Positions 43,458-55,399 of a DNA stretch of 64,000 nucleotides are shown here, piece after piece. The notes beneath the pieces were generated by a model, which ran no database searches, had not been told where the DNA came from, and saw only the letters and a list, made by a program, of their open reading frames with translations. The translations under genes and the position numbers were made by a program. Location: positions 24,566,945 through 24,630,944 of the forward strand of contig OY294049.1 of NCBI GenBank assembly GCA_958510825.1. Reading direction: 5' to 3'. The stretch is from Brachypterus glaber. Taxonomy: Eukaryota > Arthropoda > Insecta > Coleoptera > Kateretidae. Numbering within the stretch: position 1 is the stretch's first letter; the number at the start of each line of letters is the position of its first letter.

Positions 43458-45149
43458 TCGTATTTTGGGCTAATTTTGACATATGCCAATGTACGATTTG
43501 GCAACATTGCACCTAAATATGGTTCGTGTCAAGTGTCATGTCATGTCAAAATATAAATAACTTCTACTGTGGGCCGAGGACTGTATATTCTGATATGTGT
43601 GGCTGCACTTGACTGTAAAATTAAAATATGTTGTTGTTTTGTTGTTAACTTTTACCGATTTAACATGGTGTCAAATACGCAATGTGTGTTGGACATATTA
43701 GACTTGTTTTTCAGTAAGATTATGGAGTTGTTTCTGAGGTATGTATTTATACTAATAATATTGTAAAGCAATCTAGCAGCTCCAACGTTATATTATATTA
43801 ACTTACATCCTGCACATGGGACAGTGTGACCCCAGACTAGTAATTTAATTTAGCTTTCAAAGTGTTAAATACGTTTATTTCTATGACAAAGTATTAAGAG
43901 ACTTTTTTAAACAAATACATTTAATTAATATTGTACAGTGTTTTTATTATACATTCCAAATGTTGATGTCCAGATAAACAAAAAAACGTCACTTTTTTTA
44001 AAATAAGATTAAAGGTATCTAGCACTTTAGCATTGTTGTCACGTTTACGATAGCACACAAATTTTTAACGGATAATTATTTTGATCAAATTTAACAAATA
44101 AACTTAGTAAACAGTTTTTCATAATTTCTTTTCATCATTTTGCACTTTTTTTAAACAAAAACATATTATTCTCATTTAGCCCAAAGCTCACATTTAAAAG
44201 GATATCCTTATTTGTAGATTTTTATAATCAATTCGTTATCATACCCGTATTAAAATTAAAAATAACGTTTCGGTTTTTATTATCTTTATTAGGCACATCC
44301 TTGATGAGCATGGAGCACGTGCATTTTTCGTAGTCGGCTTTCTCGGCACCTCTATTTGTTGTGCCTTTAGGTGCCTAGTTGGTAACCAAATCGCAAAACA
44401 TGTATTTTAGAAATTAAACTTCTGTTTGGATCTAAATATTGTTTTTATTTTTTTAAATATCCATAGAGTTTCTAGGGTGATGTGGGTATAAACGAGCTGT
44501 GTTAAGTAGATTTAATATCTCGAAAAAACAAAATAGCAGCTGAAAAGATAGATATTCATGATTATTAAAAATGCCTCGTATCATGTATGTATAGGGAATT
44601 CTACACATACGGTGTGTTATGCCCGCTTCTCGGACCATCATGGAGGCGGCTTAGAGGCGCTGAATTTCACGAATGGCCGACTTCAAAGACTGCAAAATCG
44701 CTCCATGTCGTAATTCACACTCGAACTATTTTAGGTAATTCAAACTCGAAAGAAAATTACCTTGAACGCGAGGCGGGTATAGACTCAATTCTAGTGCCCT
44801 TTTCCTCTCCATACACTTAGAAAAATGTATAAAATAATTAGGCGGCAAAAATATGGGAAATATTAAGGAAATATTACGTTACATCAATAGCTAATATTAA
44901 AATATATTTTAGTATATAGACGCACGAGGCGAAAGCCGACTGAGCTTGTAGCAAACGAGCGAGACAATGACATTTTCTTAGCGAGCTGGGTGGACTATGT
45001 TTCCTACGCTCCCTTCCCCCAAAAAAAATATATTAATAAATTAATAAAAAAAATATATATTTACAATAGAATAGAATACAATACAAGTGGGGTTGTGAGG
45101 CAACGTAGTGCCTTTCAAATCACTACGACCAATGAGATCTATAGTGAAT
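43458..45149. other. Spacer, no gene seen
   Basis: AT-rich DNA with a slightly GC-richer patch at 44590-44720 (CCCGCTTCTCGGACCATCAT). GTAGTCGGCTTTCTCGG (44329) is mirrored by CGAGGCGAAAGCCGACT (44925), suggesting a degraded TIR pair. Short frames at 43569 and 44587 are not convincing. Confidence 0.45.
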
Positions 45150-45760
45150 CCCCTTTATAATGTAGTCCACATTAAACTTTAGGGCTTCTTGATATACATC
45201 AATCTATAAAAAAGGTCTCGGTTATACCTGTTTAAGATATTGTAGCCTTTTGGGAGCAATGGCTTCGCAGAAGCAGATGATGCGTTCGACCGTTTCTGGT
45301 GCTTTTCTTTTGAGCATAGATGGCAGGTGTCGTTTTCAGACTTGCCCATTTTTTTAAGATTATATATTAAAGGGCAGTGTCCATTAAATAGCCGTGAATA
45401 GGTCTTTAGTTCCGGCTTGCTGATATTGAGTATCTTTTTTTCATTCAGGTTCATATTTTTTGAACATTTTGGCCTGTCTTAAGTTTTGGTCTTCCCAATA
45501 TCGAGTTTTGATTTTGGTTTTCCATTCTTTAATTGCCTCTACCTGATGGCTTTTGTTAAAGGTTCAGGGTCAGTAAATTGAGTGCATGCTCCTTCTCTCG
45601 TGAGAGAGTCTGCGGCCTCATTGCCTTCAACACCCTGTGTCCTGGCACCCACATTAAGGAAACCTTGTTTGTTTCTGCCACTTATTTCCTATTATTCTCA
45701 GGCAAACTTTGATCCAAATGCTGCTTGGCTGTCCGAAAATATGCATATTCATTATATATT
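45000..45760 (-). mobile_element. LINE 3' remnant with RNase H domain
   Basis: Reading right to left on the minus strand: FSDSQAAF (RNase H aspartate region, about 45741-45718), GHQGVEGNEAADSLTREG (RNase H GNExAD signature, about 45650-45595), IKEWKTKIKTRYWEDQNLRQAK (about 45533-45465 with the frame changing), then ISKPELKTYSRLFNGHCPL and TCHLC (45430-45310), the conserved tail of I/Jockey-type LINEs. The left end near 45000-45060 is A/T-rich like a 3' tail. RT and endonuclease parts are absent, so it is a 5'-truncated dead copy. Confidence 0.8.
45179..45454 (-). pseudogene. LINE C-terminal tail (ELKTY...GHCPL...CHLC)
   Basis: Ninety-one codons encode the C-terminal LINE tail, with LNISKPELKTYSRLFNGHCP and GKSENDTCHLCSKE. 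In families with this tail, the Cys residues form a zinc-knuckle-like unit following RNase H. The usual continuation after CHLC (EHxLxxC) is frameshifted. It continues the RNase H fragment at 45595-45760 through at least two frameshifts. Confidence 0.7.
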
Positions 45761-45996
45761 TTATAATTACCAAAATATTGTAATTTAAATGTATATCTGA
45801 TGTTATTTTATAAATAAGTAACTGTTTTGTGAATAAAATTTTAATACATTTAAGTTTTTGACACCTGACAAATCTATGAGAAGTTAGTCACAAGACACTT
45901 TCCGACCAAGGAAGGAAAATGAGGTGTTTTAAACTTTTAGACAGTTGAAGTTAACAATAATTAAATTTCCAACTTTTACGTATGTAGTGTAAATAA

Positions 45997-46368
45997 TCGA
46001 TGGCCTAATTCTAATATGGCGTATTCCACAAAACACAAATTTTACAGGGCGAACAAAAAACTGTTTATTTCGTTTAATTTAAGGTACTGAGATGGTGTAT
46101 TGCCGAATAAATTATTAAAAACTTTTTTTTGAAAATTTTATTAACAAATCAAAACGTAACTTCCTTGATTTTAATTTTAATGTATGTTATTATGTATAGT
46201 TACCTGATTGTGGTACGGCGTAATAAAAAATTAAATAAAATTTAAGTGATTTGGGAGGCTGAGGCTTACCATATATTTCCACATCATGAGCTGGTTTGTG
46301 AACCCAATGGCGAAAAAAAAGCATTTTTGAAAATTTGTGGGATACGTCATATTAGAATTAGAACATCG
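45997..46368. mobile_element. 372-bp MITE
   Basis: CGATGGCCTAATTCTAATAT with GGCGTATTCCACAAA at the left is mirrored by TTTGTGGGATACGTCATATT with AGAATTAGAACATCG at the right. No coding sequence. The frames at 46231-46537 overlap it on both strands and are not credible genes. Confidence 0.75.
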
Positions 46369-47688
46369 TAATGTAGCTAGCTTATTTCTAAATGATTGTG
46401 AATCAAACAGTTTTTTTAGTGTAACCGTTTGTGTACGTTGCCGAAAAGAGCAACTCACCGCCCTGCAACGATTTACTGCAAATCGTAAAAGGTACACCCC
46501 GCTGTTTGCCTCCTTTACGGCGGGAGACATAAACTGAAGAAGTATGATAATTGCCTGCGATAAATATATACAGTGTCGATTTTCTAGAACATTTTAAACG
46601 GCAGCGAAGCGATTAACAGTTCGACCTTTTCTTGAAGGACTACGACGCACAGTGTTTCATAAAAATGTTTTTGTAAAAATCGCAAAATCGAGTTAGATAC
46701 CACTAGTCTCTGTACGCTGATTGAGAAAAGGTTTTTAGACTCTATTCACAAAATAAATAAAGTCATTAGATTAATGTATACTTGTGCGCCATCTATTGCT
46801 AGATGTAGACAACTACTCATATCTCTCATAATGTGGAGAGCTTGAATAGTAGCAAGTTGAAGACTTGTATGTCTCAAGCACATAGTACCACTAACGTGTG
46901 GATAGACGTACAATTAATAAGTACAGGAATTTTTAATTTATCAAAATTATTAAAATATTAATTAGTTATTCCATCAATCTATTAGACTGGCAGTTTCTGG
47001 CTGCTGGTCCTCTTCCACACCTATGTTCGGTTAGTTATGAAATTAACTAAAAGGTAAAAAAAACTGACCATGGATCCTTGTAGTTCAAGGACCGGGCATT
47101 ATAGAACCATTTGCAGTTAAATCTCATCAGCTCGTATTTGGTAGATAATGTCAAAAGTTCATCTGCAGACTTACTTAACATTATCAACCAGTTTTCTAAC
47201 TAACCAAAAGGCGATTCTTATAGTATATTTTACAAGGATTCTGAATCTGTTTGCAACATTTAACGGTCTCTTTTCGTTTTCGAGAAAAAAAGCAGGTAAC
47301 AAAACGTCAAAATCCGCTTTAGGGTAAATTTGAACATGCGTAAAAAAATTATTAGAAGTCTTACCAGATTCTACTTAGCATTAAAGACAACTAGAGTTCT
47401 TGATGTATCGAAATACATAATAAAATATTTCTTAAAGTTTCTATTTTATTATTTGAGAGCGTATTCATTCAACCAGTATTTATTAAATCCGACGCGAAGC
47501 GAAGTCCGGAAAGTACAGACGCGTAAAAAAGGGAATTTTCCTCTGAGTGAAACATACTATTTTTTCTTCAGGCGCCCTAAATATTTTTTATATCAATTTT
47601 TGCATTTTATTTATTTATTAATAAAGTAAGTTTTTGTATTATTAAAATAGCCCAATTAAACATTTTCGGAAAAAACTTAAACCTTCCA
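46369..47688. other. Spacer, no gene seen
   Basis: An open frame at 47330-47629 (99 codons) is basic and aromatic-rich without recognised motifs, and part lies over a GC-richer GACGCGAAGCGAAGTCCGG patch. No RNA gene or repeat partner was identified. Confidence 0.4.
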
Positions 47689-47868
47689 TATACTGGAAAT
47701 TCAATAAAAACCTGCAGTGACTCAGTTGAAAATGTGTGGTAAAAGGCGAAGATGGTACCAGTTCGGGTGCGTCTCGCGTAATTTCGTCGAAGCTTCGCAA
47801 AGGCGGACCCCTTATATGAAAGCAGCTTAGGTATGAGTCACTGCAGGTTTGATTGAATTTGCAGTATA
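47689..47868. mobile_element. 180-bp MITE with TATACTG ends
   Basis: The arms of about 36 bp, TATACTGGAAATTCAATAAA with AACCTGCAGTGACTCA, are mirrored by TGAGTCACTGCAGGTTTGAT with TGAATTTGCAGTATA. The centre is GC-richer. Confidence 0.85.
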
Positions 47869-47976
47869 GCCCATATCAAAAAATTTTTCGTAGGTTGAAT
47901 CGTACACTTTTAGAGATGTTGATGGTAACTTGTCTAATGTAGCATTTGCAATTTCAGAAAGATTTAGCTGGGAGAT

Positions 47977-48245
47977 GGGAGATTTAGCTCAGCGGTCAAT
48001 GGCATCGATATAGCCTGACACTGATCTAATGATCGTGAGTTCAAACCTCACTGGCGCCGATTGCCTTTTTCAGTTAATTAATAATTGAAATTTGGCGAAG
48101 GCGTACTCCCTAGATATATTGGTTCGAAAGTCAATTAAAGCCGGTGGTTCCCTCTACTACTAGCCCACACAAATCCTGGACTTAGGGGATGCTTAATTAA
48201 GTAGAATAGTACGAGGTTAAAAACAAACATAAAAAAAACAAACAT
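47977..48245 (+). mobile_element. tRNA-derived SINE, young copy 1
   Basis: The head GGGAGATTTAGCTCAGCGGT is a Pol III A-box in tRNA context, and GTGAGTTCAAACCTCACTGG is the B-box and T-arm. A tRNA-unrelated body (GCCGGTGGTTCCCTCTACTA) and an A-rich AAACAAACAT tail follow. It differs from the copy at 51721-51982 at only two or three positions in about 260 bp, so both inserted recently. Confidence 0.93.
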
Positions 48246-48837
48246 AATTTGGAAAAGAGTGCTGCCGCTAGTGGTGGTTTTGCTAACTAACTTTTTTTTA
48301 ACATACGTACAACAATGAACTCATTTTTTTACTGTAAAAAATAGATCACTTCTATTTAGTGTGTTCAGTTATAAAATATGAACATTTTAGTAGGCTTAAA
48401 GAAAAAATATATATTTTTTAATTTTTGGTTGTCAGAAAACAAATTATTTTGTAATTCCTTTTTTACATAAATAAACCACTGTGCGTCCATTCCTCGAGGA
48501 CCACGACGACCTTTCTTTCATCAAGTAGACTGTCCAGATAAGATCCATTCACTGCGATGTGCACGAAATAGAACAAGTCAATTTAAATTCCTTTAAGATC
48601 AAAGTGAACATTAACGTGGCTGCTAAATGTTTGCGTTTTAAATATACAGAGAGGATTTTTCACAACCAATCAATTCAATAACTCTGAAAATAATATGCAC
48701 CGAAAAAATCAAACAAATACTATCTATGTGTTTAAGATTAAGCTATTACCTTAACGTTTAACCCTTTGAAGCACGCATTTTTCTAATGACTATATTTCTA
48801 TAAAAATAGTTGCATTACAAGTTTTTGGGTCCTGATC

Positions 48838-49200
48838 AGGAATCTGTTATCAGATTTTCAAAATTCAAAATGGTGTATCCAATATGGCTGACCGAAGTCA
48901 TAAAATTAATTCCGATTGTAATAGAAATTGGTATAAATGGGTTTTTGGAGTCGCTGATTACGAATCTGTTATCAGATTTTCAAAATTAAAAATGGCGGAT
49001 CCAATATGGCTGACCGAATTCATCAAATTAACTCTGATTGTAATAGAAATTGGTATAAATGGGTTTTTGAGGTCGCTGATTACGAATCTGTTATCAGATT
49101 GTAAAAGTTCAATATGGCGGACCGAATTCGTAATATTAACTCTGTAATAGAAGTTGGTATATGTGGGTTTTTGTGGTAGCTGATCACGAATCTGTTATTA
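48838..49200. repeat. About 121-bp tandem repeat, three-plus units
   Basis: AATCTGTTATCAGATT recurs at 48841, 48963, 49084 and (variant) 49189, with periods of 122, 121 and 105 bp. Each unit contains AATATGGCGGACC- and AATTGGTATAAATGGG-like blocks. A related single unit lies at about 23230-23390. The 87-codon frame through it is a repeat translation. Confidence 0.88.
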
Positions 49201-49710
49201 GATTTACTTTCAGCAACCTCAAAAACCCCAATATACCAATTTTCACAAAAATCACCCCACCCCTATATTTACCCCCTCACCCCCGCGAGGGAGGAGTTGA
49301 AAAATTTAAATTATCAGATTCGAATTCAGGAACCTAAAAAATCACTATAGAGCAATTTTTGTAAAAAAATATTGTTTTTTCCGCATTTGCCCCCCTTGCC
49401 CCACCCCAATGTTCACCAAAAACGATCCAGAGCGAGAACTTTTGGTAACATACCTGTATGCCAAATTTTAAGTCTGCTACATGTGCATATACAATTTTAT
49501 CAAAACTTTTCTGTGTTTGGTTTTATCAAGCTTGACGTGATTTCTAAATTTTTTGATTCTCTAACATGTTATTGTTGTAAATTTACAACAACAAAAAAAA
49601 AACACAAAAATTACTTAAAAAATGGAAAAAATGATAATAATCTAGGTAGTAAGTATACTTACCACCATGCTTGTAAGGGTTAAAATTAAACATCTAAAGT
49701 TTATTTTTGT

Positions 49711-50106
49711 AAGGTATAGTTATTTTAAACCTTCCCGCTTGTAAACAATCTCGAAATTACCACAGCAACGTAAGATAAGCATGCGTCGTAAGCAAAATGA
49801 CTAGGCCCAATTTACACAATTGTAAAACGTTGACCTGCCATTAACGAGAACAAAACAATGGTTTATTCCTCTAAATTATTGGAATAAAAGCGATTTTAAA
49901 AGCAAATTTTGTTTCTACAGGAATACAAAAGTGTTTTTAGCAACAGCTTTATCAATTCTTTTTTTACATCAAAACATCATAAAAACAAAGTAAGTAAACA
50001 AAAATTATAAATTTTGGTTATGTTGACATTCAAAACAAGCCACATGCTTCAGTATAAATCGGACTTTGTGGAGTATTTAGCGGCAAATTTAAAATAACTA
50101 TACCTT
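49711..50106. mobile_element. 396-bp TIR element
   Basis: AAGGTATAGTTATTTTAAA is present at the left and exactly inverted at the right. A looser secondary match (CTTCCCGCTTG with GCGGCAAAT) follows. No coding sequence. Confidence 0.75.
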
Positions 50107-50164
50107 AAAAAAAAAAAACTTTAAATACTTGCCACAAATATTTCTTTTCACAGTGTGTTCAGAA

Positions 50165-50945
50165 AAAATCATGACATTCACGTGAAAGCCACGTTAATAT
50201 GTGACATGTGATGTTAAGAATGTAGCATGGTGGGGATGTCCTAAGTCCGCCCCTAATAACATCACACAATGATATACCGAAAATAACGTGTTGGTGACAT
50301 CATAAATCCACATTCCTGTTATATCTAATATCTTATGGATGCCGTTACTGGTACTTTAATATTTAAATAATATCCTAGGATATTAGCTTTTTCTAAATAA
50401 AACCATTAAAAACGCTATAATCCTATAAAAAAAATCGGATTTAAAATCAATCAGTAATTGAAACAATCACAGATTGACACAGATAGATTCTAAATACGAA
50501 ATTGCAGATTAAGCGGAGAATATATTCCTTTAATCCGTATGTCCGTGGTCTTGAGAAGCCCGGCAGAGCCCCCTATCCATTGGAAATCGTATAATGTGTA
50601 TACAATTTCCTTATAATAATTTACTCTATCAACATCATCTTATATCGATTTTTTTGCTTCGAACGTCGGTGAGAAGCAAAATAACATGACATTCACGTGA
50701 AAGCCACGTTAATATGTGACATATGTCACATATTAACGCGGCTTTATCGCATATGCGATATATTCACAGCGTTACTAAATATTTGTTATTAAATAACATG
50801 GTTGTCACGTCACACGTGTTACGTTGCAAATGTGATGTTAAATACATGTTATTTTTCAATATTATGTGATGTTATGATTTAGTTTAAAAGTACACCCAAA
50901 AGTGATGTTAATTTCTTGTAATATAACATCCCTTGCTACCTGGGT
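50165..50945. mobile_element. Repeat with TGTGATGTTA motifs and internal palindrome
   Basis: CATGACATTCACGTGAAAGC occurs at 50172 and 50687. The second is followed by a palindrome of about 40 bp around GTGACATATGTCAC (50703-50743). Motifs such as GTGATGTTA recur to 50920. Probably two overlapping non-autonomous elements, with ends not resolved. Confidence 0.55.
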
Positions 50946-51117
50946 AAGTATTGTTTGACACCCGATTTTAAAGCTATCGAAAGGATGCAGCAAAAAATGA
51001 AAAAGCAATATACACGTTCACACTGAATTCGCTTTAATATGAGCGTTTTTTGCTCCTACCTCCCCCTTTCGTCGTAGGTTTCTTACCGTGTGTCAGACTA
51101 TAACCACGTTGCGGTGG

Positions 51118-52320
51118 TAGGACAATTTAAATCAACTTCAAATTTACCCATTTCTGTTTCTATACGTCGATACTATGAGACGTAGGGATGATTTTGATCA
51201 AAAATAAAACAAATCTATCGAGCACTTTTTCTGACTAAGCAAAAACCCTGCATTAGGAAAAATTCGAAATGTTAACGGCCTACTCCCTCATTTTATAATA
51301 TCCTTTAAAATAATGCCTCGGGATAAATTTTACCAAAGTCGAACCATTCTCAGAGGTCGCTACGAGCAAAAAAGCATTTTTACGTAAAATCCATATATTT
51401 TTTCTAAAATTATTGATTATTTTTATTATATGTGGATAAATTTGCTTAATAAAATGCATGGCCATAGGTGGCATGGGGTCATGTGGCCCAGTCCCGTCAA
51501 ATCACTTTCTTTGCAAGATTTAACTTATAATTCTTAAGTTGGTCACCTTCAAATATATTTTTTATTGCTTTCCATCTATATCTAGCTGAAATATTTAAAA
51601 AAATTTAATTTTGACACAACTTTTTAACATTTACGGCGCGAAAATTTTTTCAAAATGTATTAAAATGATAAAAAAAATTCCTTGTCTAGGGGCTTTGCCA
51701 CTTGACCCTTCAAGCCGCTTATGTTTGTTTGTTTGTTTTTAACCTCGTACTATTCTACTTAATTAAGCATCCCCTAAGTCCAGGACTTGTGTGGGCTAGT
51801 AGTAGAGGGAACCACCGGCTTTAATTGACTTTCGAACCAATATATCTAGGGAGTACGCCTTCGCCAAATTTCAATTATTAATTAACTGAAAAAGGCAATC
51901 GGCGCCAGTGAGGTTTGAACTCACGATCATTAGATCAGTGTCAGGCTATATCGATGGCATTGACCGCTGAGCTAAATCTCCCATAATTATGACCATTGCT
52001 TTTATTAAGCAATTAACCTAGATAATAATCTTATAATATAATAATTATTTTAAGCTAAAATTTATTTATATAATAGTTCGATTTTGGCAAAATTTGGCCC
52101 GAGGCATTTTTTTAAAAGGAATTATAAAATGAGGGTTAAGCAGTTAACATATCTAATTTTCACATTTTAAGAAGCAACCTAATATGAGGTTTTTATTTAA
52201 TAAGAAAAAGAGCTAGATTGATTTTTTTATTTTTGGTCAAAAACATCCTTACGTCTCATAAAATCGACGTACAGAAACAAAAATGAGTTAATTTGAAGTT
52301 GATTCAAATTGTCCTGTGTA
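51118..52320. mobile_element. Foldback element carrying a SINE insertion
   Basis: The arms at 51118-51345 and 52080-52320 are inverted copies (AGGACAATTTAAATCAACTT mirrored by GTTGATTCAAATTGTCCT). A SINE (51721-51982) sits in the middle. No transposase. Confidence 0.75.
51721..51982 (-). mobile_element. tRNA-derived SINE, young copy 2
   Basis: Reverse-complement of the 47977 copy, almost identical and full length from GTTTGTTTGTTTTTAACC (tail) to CTAAATCTCCC (head). The A- and B-boxes are intact. Confidence 0.93.
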
Positions 52321-53855
52321 ACGTCATGAACTTTTACCGTCAAAGGGTGACATCTTTAAAAGGCTATAGATCCATTACAAGTTAAAAGTTTTCAAATAGA
52401 AACACTTTATACAGTGTGATCCGTTTATTTTGGAAACACCCCAATAAAAGGAGTAGGTATTGATGGATAAGAATGAACCTTTTTTTTTAATTTGAGGACA
52501 AAAAAACTCTACAAGATAAGGCCCAAAAATAATTTTGTTTTGCAAAAACCGGCTAACTACACTAACTTTTATAATAGTTTTTTTTAAGAAAACATATTGG
52601 AGATTTTTTTACAACAAAAATTTTATCGTAAGTGTATTTTCTATTGCTTAAAATGGGTCTATACCAAATTTGGTCAAGAACCATCAATCTGTTAATATTT
52701 AAGAAATAAAAATGTCAAGAAGACATTAATTGTCTACATGAACAATGAATTACCCGTTGTTTTTCTGACACTTAATTGTCCATTTTTTTTATTTTAAAAA
52801 TGTCTTTATCTTTACAAGATAAAATAGAAATTTTTAGAATTTCTGGAGAGGGCAAAAGATCAGCGCAAGAAACAGCTCATTTGGTTTGGGTCCAAACAAA
52901 TCAGGTGCTGTTTCAAAAGTAATTTTAAAAAGGCCGACAATTTTAAAAATAAATAACCAACCAATAATAGAAAACCATTTTCAAGAAAATATTAATTATT
53001 TAATTAAAATATACAAAAATGTATTAATTTCTTATCGCCAGTTTCTAGTGTGTGATAAAACAGTTAATACTAGTGTCTACTAGAGTATCTATACCATTTG
53101 GACATTTAGTGTCTACTTGTCTTAAGAATTTAAAAAAAAAACATAATTTTAGGCAATATATTGTTTATTTCTAAAATATTAACAGAATAATATTTTTTAA
53201 CGAAATTTGGTATAGAAAACTGTACATATGAAAAGTCTAAAGCTTGTGTCAATTAACAGACCAATGGTCTATAACATATCAACTTTCCAGCAAATTTAGC
53301 CACAAGCCATTTTATAGGGGTTTTTGTGCGTTGTCCTAAGGACACAAAAACCCTTAAAATGTCCCCTAAAAATTTCAGAATATGAAGGGTCTCTAGGAAC
53401 ACAAACATGATTTTAAAAATATTGTATGATCAGTGATTCAATATAAAGTTTTTGTAATTAGAACTAATTTTCATTAAATATAAAATAAAGGGGGGCGGTG
53501 ACTTTATGCGACTTCATGTGCCCTTGCTGGCTTTACGTAGTCACTTCTATCAACTCTGTTAAACGTACTAAAAGTATATTAAAAAAAAAAAAAAACATTA
53601 GGAAAATTTGTTTTTTGAAATAAACTATAGGTTAGTTTGATGTTGATATTCTGATTTGTAAATCATCTGTTATACATACAACACGGTTTATAGAGCTACG
53701 TGTAAATTACTGGTTTAAATGTGTACCAAATAGCCCTCCAGCGAAAAATTCGCAAAATTCTAACTAACAATACTAAAAAACGAAATACGTAGAGGGGAGA
53801 ACCATGTAGAATGTAACTAGATTTAATTTTTTAAAACTCATAGGTACTTTATAAC
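52321..53855. other. Spacer, no gene seen
   Basis: AT-rich. A short hairpin, TTTTTGTGCGTTGTCCTAAG with GGACACAAAAACCC (53321-53352), is present. The 65-codon frame at 52886 has no recognisable domain. Confidence 0.45.
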
Positions 53856-53859
53856 AGAG

Positions 53860-54900
53860 GCACTTGTTACGATCTTTGTGGATGATACAACAGTTACTGT
53901 AGTTGGTAAAACCTTGGCTGAATTACTTGTTGCCATAAATAGGGTTATGTCAGAAGTTAATAATGGTGTGACCGAAATCAAATGATTTTAAATAAGTCAA
54001 AAACTGTTCTTATAAGTTATTATAATCGAAGAAAGATTGATGTTGTATTATCTTTCAAATTTAACAGTAATGTCAAGTTCCTAGGTATGTATATTGATGC
54101 TGATATGACCTGGGATAAACATATCATGTCTGCAAAAAACTTAATAAAGCATTTTATACCATTCTTCAATTAAAGAGCAGTCTTTCACAGTCTAAGTTAA
54201 TGAGCATTTACTATTCATTAGCTTACTCCTATATGGCATACAATGTTATATGCTGGGGTAATGGCAGAGACAAAGACATAATTTTTATGCAGCAGAAGCG
54301 AATCCTGAGGTTAATTTTCAATATGTCATATAGAGAATCGGGTAAGGACATTTTTAAAGATAAAAATATTTTAACTTTTCCGTCCATATATGTTTTTAAT
54401 TATGTCTTATTTGCAAAAAGAAATTTTAAATTATTCTGTGATATGACCAACTATTCAGCTAGAAACATTAGTACATTTTCAATCCCTGTACATAGAACAT
54501 CACTATATGAAAACTCTCTATTTTATAAGTGTATAAAATTTTTTAATTCACTACCAATAAATCTTAAACAAATTAATAATTTTAATAAATTTAAAATAAA
54601 AGTAAAAAAATAAACTTAAGACGATATTATCTCTCCAAAGTTTATTTAAAACTACCTCCAATATGAGCAAGAATCATCAAAAATATAATTTTTTAGTAAA
54701 AAAATAACTTATTGATAAAGTTTTGTATGTAATTAGTGATTTATAATTTTTATAGTTGTTTCTTTTTATTACTTTGTGTGTTATATCTAGTGTTTTTTAA
54801 AATATTTTTATATTAGGTGACATTTGTAAGCTTACTTTTTTCTATTTGACCTACCATATGTACTATGTATCTTTAGTGGTTAATAAATAAACTAAAGTAA
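53860..54900 (+). mobile_element. 5'-truncated LINE (RT end and C-terminal region)
   Basis: Starts within an RT at IFVDDTTV (the FxDD box, 53872-53895), continues with KFLGMYIDADMTWDKHI, then the C-terminal domain, and ends in an AT-rich 3' region closing with TTAATAAATAAACTAAAG (about 54880-54900). Three frames are needed to read it, so it is dead. It lacks RNase H, unlike the remnant at 45000-45760, and looks like a CR1/Jockey-group element. Confidence 0.85.
54200..54613 (+). pseudogene. LINE ORF2 C-terminal fragment
   Basis: This 137-codon frame shows the LINE post-RT pattern: YYSLAYSYMAYNVICWGN, then IFMQQKRILRLIFNMSYRES, ILTFPSIYVFNYVLFAKRN, IPVHRTSLYENSLFYKCIKF and FNSLPINLKQINNFNKFK. 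These correspond to the thumb and C-terminal segments of CR1/Jockey-type ORF2 proteins. It is preceded by 53982-54173 (RT palm end, KFLGMYIDADMTWDKHI) in a different frame, separated by a frameshift and stop near 54172. Confidence 0.85.
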
Positions 54901-54978
54901 ACTAACAATGTGAAAAAGAAAAATAATAAGAAGGAAAAAATATGTAGCAAGGTTAATAATTAAAGGTGAATGGATAAA

Positions 54979-55165
54979 CATAGTTCGTGTCGCTTGCAAA
55001 ATAACTTTACACTACGATATTTCAAAAATATTGACTCATAGACTTTGGAACAAAGATTTTCAAAGTAATAGAAAAAATTTGTTTTAAATTTCTAGTTTCT
55101 ATGTCAATTCTTGAAATATCGTAGTATAAAGTTGTTTTGCAAGTGGCTAGCATCTTTACACAAAC
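54979..55165. mobile_element. 187-bp palindromic MITE
   Basis: GTTCGTGTCGCTTGCAAAAT with AACTTTACACTACGATATTT is mirrored by AAATATCGTAGTATAAAGTT with GTTTTGCAAGTGGCTAGC. The loop is about 70 bp. Confidence 0.8.
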
Positions 55166-55399
55166 TATACCAACCTTAGTTTCTCATCTATAAACAGTAA
55201 TTATTTTCAAAACGAAAGAGTTAAAAAAGTTCTCAAAAATTACTTTAAATGCGACTAGTCAAATAGGAAATATCATAAAACAAGGCCTCCTCCCTTTTAA
55301 ATTTTATTCTCAATATTAACCCATAATTTTTGTTTTAAGCCTTTTCGGATTACTTGTCAAAGTTGTGGTTATAAATTACACTAGGCAACACGGTTTCTT

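Noticed and set aside
44329..44945. Possible TIR element with GTAGTCGGCTTTC arms
   Set aside because: Only about 17 bp of inverted match with no further arm similarity or target duplication; listed only as spacer content.
47977..48060. Possible functional tRNA gene
   Set aside because: The head is imperfect, is followed by the SINE body, and recurs in three other copies; it is a SINE head.
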